In this document: piece after piece, positions 25,803-35,969 of the stretch
How positions within the stretch are numbered: position 1 is the first letter of the stretch
How the letters are laid out: each line of letters starts with the position of its first letter
Assembly (NCBI GenBank): GCA_001931875.2
Contig: MSJH02000557.1
Location: 1 to 61,104, forward strand
Length of the DNA: 61,104 nucleotides
Direction of reading: 5' to 3'
Source: Byssochlamys sp. IMV 00236
Taxonomy: Eukaryota; Ascomycota; Eurotiomycetes; Eurotiales; Thermoascaceae
Notes under the pieces: model-generated
The model's database searches: none
What the model saw: the letters and a program-made list of their open reading frames with translations, nothing else
What the model was told of the DNA's origin: nothing
Program-made: the position numbers and the translations under genes

Positions 25803-26635
25803 CTATTGTGTTCCTGCCCAAGCAGTGTGGAAGACTTGTCGCAACCGAGCCGCTTCCTTCTCGTCTTTGATCCTCTGAGCCAAGAAACCCTGGAGATCAT
25901 CCCAGAATGCTTCTGTCTTCAAAACCTCCTCTCCACTGGGCCCGACAGCAGGCTTTGGTTGAATTGGACCGGTAGGTGGCTCATTCTCCTTTTGTTTTGT
26001 TTGTGTTGGAGGTTGTTCATCGATGACAGTCGCGCCACCCATAATCATCACCCCGAATTCCACCTCTCTGCCTCCAGTGAGCACATCAGGCTCGTCCGCT
26101 AGAACTTCAGCAATTGTCTTTCCAGTGACTGGTTTCCGCTTGTACAGAACTTTGATCTTGTCTAATGGAACCTTGGCGCCGGTCTGAGTATCAGATACCA
26201 CGCGCTCCTGGACTGCTCGTTTTAGGTCTTCCACAGTTGTGGTAGAGACCGGGGTCTGGTCGAGACTGAACTGCAAAACAGGATTCCGAGCAGATTTCAG
26301 ATGAACCCGTATTGATTTGGACGAGCCAGGGGCAATTGTGGGCCTGATCTTCTTTGGCATGGAAGGGTGCGGGGGTGGTAGGCGGGGGAGGGTGTACTAG
26401 AACGGCGTAAACGGTCAATCACTTTCTCACAATATCTCTTACAAGGAGCACCTCATATCATCAAGCCAAGGTATTTAGACTGCCATATAGCGGGGGAACA
26501 AGACGGGAGGACTGCATTACTCACAGGAACGCGCAGTCCCACTGTCTGCGGATCAAAAACATAGTCCGCTGGAAGCTTGACAGGGCGAGTGTCAAGTGCA
26601 GACAAGAAGGATTTGCAAAAAGCGAGTTCGGACAT
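25803..26635 (-). CDS. get5: Get5/Mdy2 ubiquitin-like protein of the GET pathway
   Basis: Two exons on the minus strand, 26635-26525 and 26396-25803, give 234 residues; the 128-base intron has GTGAGT and CTAG ends and the join is in phase 0. Exon 1 encodes MSELAFCKSFLSALDTRPVK, the short Get4-binding N-terminus seen in fungal Get5. Exon 2 begins YTLPRLPPPHPSMPKKIRPT and contains a ubiquitin-like domain (SIRVHLKSARNPVLQFSL to REVEFGVMIMGG). A Pro/Gln linker follows, then the C-terminal dimerisation helix-turn-helix (EAFWDDLQGFLAQRIKDE). In the family Get5 links Get4 to Sgt2 and passes tail-anchored proteins towards Get3 for ER insertion. An ATG within exon 2 (26360) would give a shorter form lacking the Get4-binding region; I prefer the two-exon start. 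Confidence 0.92.
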
Positions 26636-26918
26636 GGTGGGATAGTAGAAAAGTGAGATAGCAGGGCAGTTCAAGACGGTCAACGAGGTTCTGCAGAAGC
26701 TTGAAGTATGCGCATCTCCGTTAGTAGTAATAGCAGTATGGAACTATCTAGGCAGGTAGATGGGGTTGATGTCAGGGCCAGACCGCCTTCCGCGGGAGGA
26801 GTTTCGCCGGCGCCGACTCCCGCAACGGAGAAAAAAAAAAGTTGGGATTGTCTGCGGCCCACAAGAGCATCAGAGACTGCTGTCCCGCTTATTCTACTCC
26901 CCTCAACCTGTCGCAAAG
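26636..26918. promoter_or_regulatory. Bidirectional promoter get5/nop2
   Basis: Only 283 bases separate the two divergent start codons, so both promoters and 5' leaders must lie here or overlap. No TATA box is evident. The reading frame of nop2 stays open upstream to 26760, but the family-conserved start MGVGRRMKKQG is at 26919. Confidence 0.6.
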
Positions 26919-29226
26919 ATGGGTGTCGGTCGTCGCATGAAGAAGCAGGGGCCGCCGGCCCCTCTTGATGAGTCGAAAATTACCATTTTGAAAAAGCGCA
27001 AGGCCAGCGAGGCGGAGAGCAAACCAGCATCGGATAAGAAGCGACGGACAGCGAAGGCGGACGATGAAACACGAAAATCGAAGCCAAAGACGAAAGCTAA
27101 CCAGATCACCAATGGAAAGGCGAAGAATGGTGCCTCAAGGCCTGAACGCTCAACGCGACAGAAGAAAAATCATCCCAAAAACCCCGCTCAGTTCTTCGAA
27201 TCGGACGACGAACTTAGCTCCGATCATGACGCCGAGGATTTGATGGGTGATGAGTTCGACGATCTGGATGGAGTTAGCGACGGATCTGTGGGAAGCAAGG
27301 ATGAGGGCTCTGTAGTGGATGACGACTCTGTCTTTGACTCTGAGGAGGATCATGCACGGGAGACATTATTCTCGGAAGACGAAGATGTGTCCGATGCCGA
27401 AGAGCAGCTGACTGCTGCAAACATTGAGGGTTTATCCAAAAAGCTGGACATGCAGAGACAGGCCGAAGAAGAGGAGGCACAGCAGGACTTGCAGGAGTCG
27501 GCAATGCAGACAAATATCGCTGGTGACCGTCCGGACGTATTCGGCGACGAAGGCGCACGACCCGGGCTCGCTCCCGATCTCCAATTCCTACGTACGCGCA
27601 TTACGGATACGATTCGAATTCTAGGAGACCTGGCGAAGCTCGGCCAACCAGGAAAGTCTCGTACGGACTATGTCGATCTCCTCATATCAGACATTTGCAC
27701 CTACTACGGTTACACACCATTTTTGGCCGAAAAGTTGTTCTCACTTTTCACTCCGATGGAGGCCTTTGCATTCTTCGAGGCAAACGAAACTCCGGTAAGT
27801 CGGCTCGTTTCCTGGTTCTGTAGCAGAATGCTCTTCCTGCTCAATTCATTCCGCGTCCCCATCTGTTGTAGTTTCTCAGCTCTAGATGCTCTCTGCTGCT
27901 ATGTAAAGGACCTGCTCGAACTTCTTTACTGACTCGTCACAGCGTCCAGTCGTGCTGCGCACCAACACGCTCCGTACGAACAGGAGATCTCTCGCACAAG
28001 CGCTGATCAACCGAGGTGTCGTCCTTGAGCCCGTCGGAAAGTGGTCTAAAGTCGGGTTGCAGGTATTCGAGTCCGCTGTACCTCTCGGTGCAACCCCGGA
28101 ATATCTCGCAGGTCACTATATACTCCAGGCCGCATCATCATTCCTCCCCGTCATGGCCCTGGCTCCTCAGCCGCATGAAAGAGTTCTCGACATGGCTGCT
28201 GCTCCTGGTGGAAAGTCGACTTATATCTCCGCGTTGATGCGCAACACAGGCTGTGTGATCGCGAACGATGCGAGCAAAGTTCGTGCCAAGGGTCTGATCG
28301 GTAACATTCACCGTCTTGGCTGCAAGAACACTATTGTGACAAACCTTGATGCTCGGACGGCTTTCCCCAAAGCACTGGGTGGATTTGATCGTGTGCTTCT
28401 TGATGCGCCATGCACCGGTACCGGTGTTATCTCCAAGGACCCCAGTGTCAAGACCTCCAAGACCGAGCGGGACTTCCTCGCAATTCCCCATATGCAGCGA
28501 CAGCTTCTGCTTGCTGCCATCGACTCTACGGACCATTCATCCAAGACAGGTGGCTACATTGTATATTCGACTTGTAGCGTCACGGTCGAGGAAAACGAAG
28601 CTGTTGTTCAGTACGTGTTGCGGAAGCGCCCTAACGTCAAGATCGTTGACACCGGTCTGGGCAATTTCGGCAGCGAAGGCTTCAAGAGCTATATGGGCAA
28701 GCAGTTTGATGCTAAGATGAACCTGACGAGACGCTACTTCCCCCACCGGGAGAACGTGGATGGGTTCTTTGTCTGCAAGCTGAAGAAGACCGGCCCTAGC
28801 CCAGCCTCAAAGGCAGGAGCATCTGCCTCGGGCACTGCTGCACCGAAAGCAGACGGCTTGGCTGAAACAAATGGCGATGAGATCATCGACAAGACCCCTA
28901 TCACTAACGAGGATGGAACAACGATCGAGACGCCAGGCGACACGTTTGGCCCCTTCGAAGATGATGCAGATGCTGAGATTATCGCTCGTGCTGAGAGAAA
29001 CCGTCTCCGGCGCAAGGGCATTAACCCCAAAGCTGTGTTAGACAAATCAAAGGCCGATGGTTCTGCTGGAGAGAAGAAGGATGGCACAGAGGTGAAAGAG
29101 AAGACCGATAAAGAAACTGCGTCGCAAAAGTCCCATGGAAAGGATAGCAAGAAGAAGCCCTCCAATGGACAGCAGAAGGACTCGAACAAGAGTTCGAGTG
29201 CCAAGTCCAAGAAGGCGAAGCAGTGA
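26919..29226 (+). CDS. nop2: Nop2, 25S rRNA cytosine-C5 methyltransferase
   Basis: Exons 26919-27794 and 27943-29226 join in phase 0 (donor GTAAGT, acceptor CACAG), giving 719 residues. The start MGVGRRMKKQGPPAPLDE is typical of fungal Nop2. A Lys-rich and acidic N-terminal third precedes the Nol1/Nop2/Sun domain. The SAM-binding motif is VLDMAAAPGGKSTYISALM. The two cysteines are Cys449 in DAPCTGTG and Cys503 in YSTCSVTVEENE; in the family the TC cysteine is the nucleophile and the PC cysteine releases the product. The tail is Lys/Ser-rich, as in nucleolar proteins. Nop2 methylates one cytosine of 25S rRNA and is needed for 60S subunit maturation in the nucleolus. The motif set is complete, so the enzyme should be active. 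Confidence 0.96.
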
Positions 29227-30194
29227 AGCAGAATTTGATTAATTTCGAATACCGTGTATAGTTCCTTGGGTCTTGTGGTTCCGGCGGCCAAGAAAAAAAA
29301 AGCATCTTGTATGGTTCCTAGGCATGGCGTATAGTTCTCTGCAATAGTGTATCGTGATTGTCTCATATGTCAATATCATTCAAATCAGACGCATATTCTC
29401 ATGATGGCAATAAGCTGTAATTTCTGATCATATCCAAGATAGCCGTACCGAGTATGTACCTGCCCGCCGGTAGTTATTATTATTGTGGATCTGGGGTAAT
29501 AAAGTTACCGGCAACGCCCCCGCAAATTGAGCGATACAGTTACCAGATTACCCCAAGATACTTATGGTCGAGGAAGTGCTTGTCTTGAGTCTTGACAGTC
29601 CCTTACTGGCAGTTTGGCAATTACAGAACTTCAGGACACGTGTTTTGCAAGTTCGGATCTTGTTCAGGGCCAATTTGAAGGGATATTGCCACATTCGACA
29701 AGGCAACACAACCGCGTGAATCCATTTCGTTAAGTCATGGAGATATCCGCCCCGAACGGATCACTCATAGCCTCCCGGGACAGCATCTATCAATGTGGTC
29801 AACACCGCCATATGGTTCGAATCAATGGACATTGGTCCTCGGGCCAATGCACTGCTGGAGTCAAGATTGTTGCTCTTTCAGTTGTTCGACTCGGCTCTCC
29901 ATCTTTGCACATCCGCTGCCCCGGTGGCTCTTGGTGGCTTTTGGTGTCTCCCCCGCAATAGCCCGCAGTCAGGTGACCGTGCGGCAGCCAGAAATTCTAG
30001 GCCTTCATTAGAAACTACAGAGTAACTAATGCGGTGTCTGATGAATGGACGTCTATTTAACTCGTTAACTAGTAAAAATTGCCGTGCTTCTTATTGCTTT
30101 GTGATCTGGGTTCAGATCGAGGGCAGTTGATTCGCGGGGATTTCTTCTTTTCTTCTTCTTTCCTTTTTCCGTTTTAACCGGCAGCGATTCGATC
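29227..30194. other. Intergenic region, edge of the conserved block
   Basis: About 970 bases between nop2 and the Zn2Cys6 regulator. Three overlapping short plus-strand frames at 29737-30025 have no recognisable content. The last 70 bases before the regulator start are pyrimidine-rich (TTCTTCTTTTCTTC), as is common upstream of fungal start codons. Confidence 0.5.
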
Positions 30195-32805
30195 ATGTCC
30201 ACTCCGTCAAGACGAAGATCATCTCTTGTCACAACAGCCTGCGACCAATGCTACCGTCTCAAAATCCGTTGCGACACAGCTTCTCCACGGTGTGCCAGCT
30301 GTGAGAAACTACAGCAACAGTGTACATATTTACGCCCAGATAAGCGGAAGTAAGTACCAGACTTTACCTAACGGAAGACCTTTGCCCCTCTGGCTTCTTT
30401 TGAGCTCAATTGTTATTCCTTTATGCCAAAGAGGGGAGAATTGGGTATAATATTACGACTCAATTAAATCTGTTGAGTTTGAGACCAAGGGGCGCATGTG
30501 GCAGGCATTGTCCGCTGCCTTGATTTCATGGTGTTAAGAGACATGGCTCGTTCCCCTCCCCCCTATTTTCAGTTTTACTTCTTGTTTGTTCTTTCTTTCA
30601 CAAAGCATTCGGCATTATTAGCGAGAAACCTTTCACAGAACCTCAAATCCTGGCACTCCTCCTTTTAATGTTCGCCTTGGAAATGCAACCATGCTAAACC
30701 GTCTAGGGTGTCAAGAGTCGACGTGAGCGAGCTCCTCGAAAGGATCCAATTCCTCGAGAGATTATTGAGAGAGAACAACATCCCATTCCCGCCAGCTACA
30801 GCTTTCCATTCGAGATCTGGTCAGCAGGATTTAACGACTGACAAGTTTGTGCCATCGAGTTTCTCTTCTCCAGCTGCTCTCTCTTATTCCACCTCGACGT
30901 CTCCAGCGGCTTTGGCAGTCGGTCCGATCGAGGAAAGTGGAGACCGAGAGCGAGCTCTTATCCAAGGGATCGACCGAGGAAACAGCAAGGTCTCCGGTCT
31001 GGACACGGAGATAGAGATACTGGCAAAGCGAACAGGATCCCTTCAGTTCACAGAGGATGGCCAGTTGAAATTCTTTGGCGCTACATCGAATGTACATTTT
31101 TTGCGAACTGCCACCCCATTCCAGCCCGATATTCATCGATGGTCCGACGCGGATGACGTACCAGAGACTTGGCTCCAACGTGCGGGAGTTGGGGGCATAG
31201 TCCCACGAGAGGTGGAAGACCACCTTATCAAGCTCTATTTTACCTGGGAGAATCCATACTCGAACGTCGTCCATCAAGATGCTTTCCTAGATGCCCGCAA
31301 ACAAGCGCTCTCAGGCTTTCCAGTTAAGAATACCGTAATTGCATCCTACTATTCAGAGCTATTGGTGAATGCCATGTGAGTCTACTACGATCCCCGATGC
31401 TGACAATAATTCTTACGCATCAAAAGGTGTTCCTGGGGCGCTATCTTCACGGATCGGAAATTCCCAGAACTTCCAGAGAGACTTCATGACTTTTTTGTTG
31501 CTCGAGCAAGAGCACTCCTTGAACGTGATATTGACGACCCGACTATCGCGACGGTCCAGGCTCTGACCATCATGAGTGGCAGCGAAGCGAGTCGAAGCAG
31601 AGATTCCCGCGGTTGGCTATACGATGGTATGGCCTCACGACTAGCGGTTCATTTAGGGCTCCATCTGGACGTGGAACCTTACGTGTTGTCAGGGGAAATG
31701 ACCCGCCAGGAAGCAAACGTCCGAAGCACTGCTTTTTGGGGATCCTTCGTCATCGACCTTGCGTGGAGTTATTACCTCGGCCGACGCGTTATGCCAGTCG
31801 CCCATGTAAATAGGATCCCAGCGCGGACGCCGTCCCAAGATAGAAATGGCCCACCTCATTACTGGGAGAATTACACCGGAGATTTGACAGATACAGGGAC
31901 AACCGTCCGAAGATATGTGAGCCCATTGGCGTCTATGTGGGACTACCAATTGAAACTCTGCAATATCTTGGAAAGACTCCAGAATACATTGTAAGTCCAT
32001 CTCGCGTACGCTGGAAATAGCTCGACTTTTCTAACTGAAGGATAGCTATGATAAAAAGACCGGATCAATATCTCAGCTTCGAATGCACACCACTGCGATC
32101 ACGTGGTCTTTAGAGAAATGGATGGAAGAACTGCCGCATGAGTTAATGATTGATATCGACAATGAATGCGCGGTCTATCTTCCCCATATCCTCCTGCTGC
32201 ATGCCCAGTATCATGAGGCTATGATATTTGCGAACCATCCGTTCATCACACTACCAGGTGCAGGTGCTGGTCAGTCACCAGATTCTCGACGAAAGTATGT
32301 CGATGCGGCGCAGGCTATTACTCGCATAATAGGCATCTATAAACGGCTATGGTCGCTGCGTCGAATTAACATCCAGGGCATACATCACATGTTCACTGCT
32401 GCTATGGTACATTTGTACCTTTCTTGCACATCCGAGAGCTCCGAGGTACATGCCCGTGCAGTTTCCGACCTCCAAACGTGCTGCGATGCGCTGCAAGAGG
32501 CATCCAAGTCACATGAACTCGCTGCATGGCAACTACGATCCCTCGACCGTGTGTGCCAAGTGTGGTACGATTGGCTGGAGAAGGATGCACAGGCTACAGA
32601 GAAACAACCCGAGAATGCGACTAACAGTCACGTCTCTTCGCCGGAGAAACCGGAACGCTGGGCCGTCATAGAGTTAGTGATACAGAAAGCGCTAGGCAAT
32701 AGAGACTTTAGCCCAGTCGAGGAAGACAAGATGCCGTGGATGGATACATGGATGCAGATGCAAGCTATTTCGGGCGTAGATCCGTTTTCCATGGGATATG
32801 CATGA
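30195..32805 (+). CDS. Zn(II)2Cys6 transcription factor
   Basis: Exons 30195-30349, 30707-31375, 31427-31990 and 32046-32805 encode 715 residues with consistent phases. The binuclear cluster is in exon 1: CDQCYRLKIRC, then CASCEKLQQQC (CX2CX6CX6CX2CX6C, all six Cys present). Exon 2 opens with a short coiled coil (VSELLERIQFLERLLREN) that could mediate dimerisation. Exons 2-4 carry the fungal-specific middle homology region: the segment ending LLVNAM|CSWGAIF, then ARARALLERDIDDPTIATVQ, ALTIMSGSEAS and GLHLDVEP. Intron 1, at 357 bases, is long for this window. Such proteins are nuclear activators or repressors of metabolic or secondary-metabolite genes. The target pathway cannot be told; the neighbouring esterase gene is a possible but unproven target. 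Confidence 0.9.
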
Positions 32806-33887
32806 CTGATGCTTCACTAATGGCGTGTTTTCTTTTTTGAGTTGATAGCGTTGATTATTGTTATCAAGGATTGGAGTTGGTATAAATAGGAGGTTGCTCT
32901 CAGATTTACGAGCTTCAGTTATGTTTAAACGCGACTTTTCTGACAGCGCTAGAGACTCTGTGCTAAGTATCTTGGTTCCGAACCTGGGCTAACCTATTGA
33001 TGTTCTCCTTATCGGTATTTCCCCACACCGGCCCTAGTAGGGGAGTAAGTAGTTAGAGATCCTGGGTGTACGAGTTATGTTTAGAAGACAAGTAAGTAAT
33101 GCTGATGTTACAGGTATGCCCCACGACTGATACTTATGGCGGGTTCCCCACTTTTAGCAGTATTACCTATCCACGAAGAGCTTTACTTTATCCCGCGCAT
33201 CACTGAACCTTATTAGCTGTACGAAGGATATTAAACACTGGAGAGAGAAGAGAAAGTCAGAGTTTTCTTTCAGAGTAGCAACTAAAAAAAGAAAAAGAAG
33301 GAGAAGAAAAAAAGAAGACTCCAAGGCAGCCACTCGGGTTAAAAGCTGCTACATACAAATTTAAATATAGCCAGGACCATGATATCATGGTGGAGATGGC
33401 GTTAACACACTGTAGATCTTCATTAACGACAGCCGGACTGGAAAACAGTCAAAAGGCCCAATCTAGCCAGTGACAAGACCCGATATAACTCCCACGTGTT
33501 AGTGTCGGACCGCTCGGGTTATGTATCGCTATTATTGGAGGTTTAACTTGGAAATTAGGGCAGTAATCTAAAGCCCCCGAAAGCCACCGATCCCGATTAT
33601 CGATGACCGATGAGATCGCGGCTGGTGGAACCACTTGGCGATGGATTTCCTGGCAGGTACACAAATCAGCCCTCAGCATTTAGTGGTAGACCGCGATTCT
33701 GAGGCGTCTCGCGGTTGACCCGAACTGCACGATGACAATGCGCATGCATTCGTCGCCGCAATGACTTGCCTATAAAAGATGGCCCGGTGCTCGACATCCT
33801 TTGGCCGCGCTACGAGGGCTGAGAAGAACATACGCCAAGTATAGCGTACTGTACATATACAGTACATAATTGTCCTGAAGCGGAAAT
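32806..33887. other. Intergenic region before the esterase gene
   Basis: About 1.08 kb with no supportable gene. An A-rich run lies at 33280-33320. A minus-strand frame at 33449-33679 has no known domain. The right end contains the TATA box of the esterase gene. Confidence 0.5.
33771..33777 (+). promoter_or_regulatory. Candidate TATA box of the esterase gene
   Basis: TATAAAA lies about 115 bases upstream of the start codon at 33888, a usual spacing for inducible secreted-enzyme genes of filamentous fungi. Confidence 0.5.
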
Positions 33888-34697
33888 ATGGTTGCGATAC
33901 TGAGAGCATTGAGCATTGGCCTTACAACGGGCCATGCTGTTTGGGCCACCCAGATCACAGAACGTACGCAAAGTTGCTCCTCGGTGCACTTTTTCCTCGC
34001 CCGTGGCACGTCCGAACCATATCCGGGTACACAAGGCCAGCTTGTGAATGCAACCTGCAGCCAGTTGAGCAATTGCGACTATGAGGATATCATATACCCC
34101 GCCACCTCGAACAGCACCGACGGATTCTGTTGGTCTGTCGAATCGGGCGTGCAAAACGGAACCCAGCAGCTTATCGACTACGCCAACCGATGTCCGGATT
34201 CGAAGCTGGTAATTAGCGGATATTCTCAGGGTGCCCAGGTGGTCACAGATATCCTCGGTGGAGGAGGCGGCCAGCTATGGGACCTCTGCAAGCAATCTGC
34301 CAGTGCAGCGCTGGATACATCTACTAATGCTAGCAGGAATCGTACGTTTTTCTTTTCTTTTCTTTTCTTTCTTTTTTTTTTCGCCCTTTATCTATATACT
34401 AATTTCCGTACTAACGATGCAATACGTATAGTTGCCGCTGCTATAGTTTTTGGCGATACACGGCATACTGCAAATCAATCGTACAATCTCCTGAGTGGCT
34501 GGGATATAAATGGTTACGCTATTCGGACGCAGAACATGCTCGATGCTCTCGATGTCTACGCAAGCAGAATGCGTTCATACTGCGACAAAAACGACCCGAT
34601 CTGCTGCAGAGGACACGACCTCAATAGGTACGCATCTGACGTACCTTACCAATTACACCGACGATGCCGCTTCCTGGCTGGTTTCGACAATCAATAA
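33888..34697 (+). CDS. Secreted cutinase/acetylxylan-esterase-like hydrolase, apparent 3' frameshift
   Basis: Exons 33888-34341 and 34432-34697; the 90-base intron is T-rich with a TACTAAC branch site and stays open in frame. A signal peptide is visible (MVAILRALSIGLTTGHAVWA). The mature part has the cutinase-fold motifs: FFLARGTSEP, the nucleophile elbow GYSQG (Ser113, codon 34224) and the Asp of NDPICC (34593). Family enzymes cleave cutin or acetyl groups of xylan outside the cell. The expected catalytic-His segment (TH followed by a C-terminal helix) is not in this frame. It appears in the +1 frame as THLTYLTNY (His codon 34633-34635), then DDAASWLV, with its stop at 34711-34713. As read, the protein therefore ends in unrelated residues and lacks the His. 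The cause is either a real frameshift (recent pseudogene) or a base-call error. Confidence 0.75.
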   Translation: MVAILRALSIGLTTGHAVWATQITERTQSCSSVHFFLARGTSEPYPGTQGQLVNATCSQLSNCDYEDIIYPATSNSTDGFCWSVESGVQNGTQQLIDYANRCPDSKLVISGYSQGAQVVTDILGGGGGQLWDLCKQSASAALDTSTNASRNRTFFFSFLFFLFFFALYLYTNFRTNDAIRIVAAAIVFGDTRHTANQSYNLLSGWDINGYAIRTQNMLDALDVYASRMRSYCDKNDPICCRGHDLNRYASDVPYQLHRRCRFLAGFDNQ

Positions 34698-35969
34698 GGC
34701 AACGATACCATAGAAAGATGTGTGCGACACCCACAGCATCGCCGTATATTGAAGCAAAGGTTTCTCTTTAGCATCATCTACCCTAACTGCATCCAGCGCT
34801 GCACACTAGATTGCTAGCAGTCTGAAATAGCCACCCTTGTGTTTCTGGCCACCCTGGGCCTATATGCAGTGGCATAATAACCCTATATATGGGTTCCGAT
34901 CTGATAGAATGATGTGAACATACAACGGTTCAACGAAGAGATCAATACAAGAGTATTTTTGCCAAGCCATAATGATGAAAAGCGAAGATAACTTCTTGGC
35001 CCTAAGCCAGGCGGATACCTACCTAAGGTATCGCCTGCCTCCTTCCTCTTCGGGCCTCGCCCAGCGCACAGCTTATATACCTAGGTAGAGAATACAAGCC
35101 CTTGACCAGTCCTTTCCTCTCCAGCAGCCATGATAACTCGTATGTCATTGCATCATAACTGGCTAGTCCCTTAACAATTGTTTGAGTCTCTCAAACGCAG
35201 CTCTTTGTTGATCATTTAATCTCGAGGGACTAGGAAGGAGGATTCAACTGATGAGCTTGATGCCTCTATGAGGTTCAATCCTCCAGGAGGTTGAACTCTC
35301 TAGGAGCGGGCTCTGACTCCAGCAAATATCTAGCTATATAGCTGTGCGCTGGGCTGAGCCCAACAGGGAAGGAGGTAGGCGATTCCAAGGTTCCCGCCAG
35401 GCTTTAGGGCCCAAAATTTCATACTCCCTGCTATCCGGATGGAACTTTGACTATACCGATGCCGAACTGCACCATTATAACCATAGTCTGTGGTCTTGCC
35501 CAGAAAAAGTAATCATGGACTCATAAAGGGAAAGGAAAAAAAAAAAGGCCGACTTCATTTGTACATAAGGACCTAGAATCGGTATCCACCTACGAAGCGT
35601 AGATATTATGTACTGACGCAGTTAACGCCACTTTGGAGTTCGCCTACGGATCCATGGACCCTTCAAACCCCCCGAAGTCAACCAGTGTGACAGCTCTTAC
35701 CACATGCCAAGTGACTGTACTTGGTCTTTACGCCTTCCAGGCAGACGCGACTTGCATACAATCCTTCCTTCTTCCTTCTTCCTTCTTCCTCCTTCCTATC
35801 CCTCCTCTTTAGACATCTGTTTTCTTATTCCTTCCTCTCCCAAACTCTGTCTCACTTTACTAATACATGCCCATTCCCTTTCAGTATCCTGTTCTTCTTC
35901 TTAAGTGCTTTCTGTAACACTAAACGCCTGCTCTCTTGTGGGTTGTCCCTCAAACATACAACTGCAAAA
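34698..35969. other. Intergenic region and peptidase leader
   Basis: About 1.27 kb. The first bases are the esterase 3' end. The last 250 (about 35720-35969) form a long pyrimidine-rich leader with CTTCCTTCTTCC repeats. That leader happens to stay open in the peptidase frame back to 35721, but its Ser/Phe/Leu-rich translation is UTR-like. An inverted or palindromic look at 35240-35305 (GGTTCAATCCTCC and GGAGGTTGAACTC) suggests a hairpin. No gene is supported. Confidence 0.45.

Noticed and set aside
35240..35305. Possible CRISPR-like or tandem repeat around GGTTCAATCCTCC
   Set aside because: Only two imperfect inverted units are present, without regular spacing, and the genome is eukaryotic. 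At most it is a hairpin.
35721..35969. Upstream extension of the peptidase frame (Phe/Ser/Leu-rich)
   Set aside because: The DNA is a CT-rich leader with CTTCCTTCTTCC repeats. The ATG at 35970 has a better context and no conserved residues precede it.
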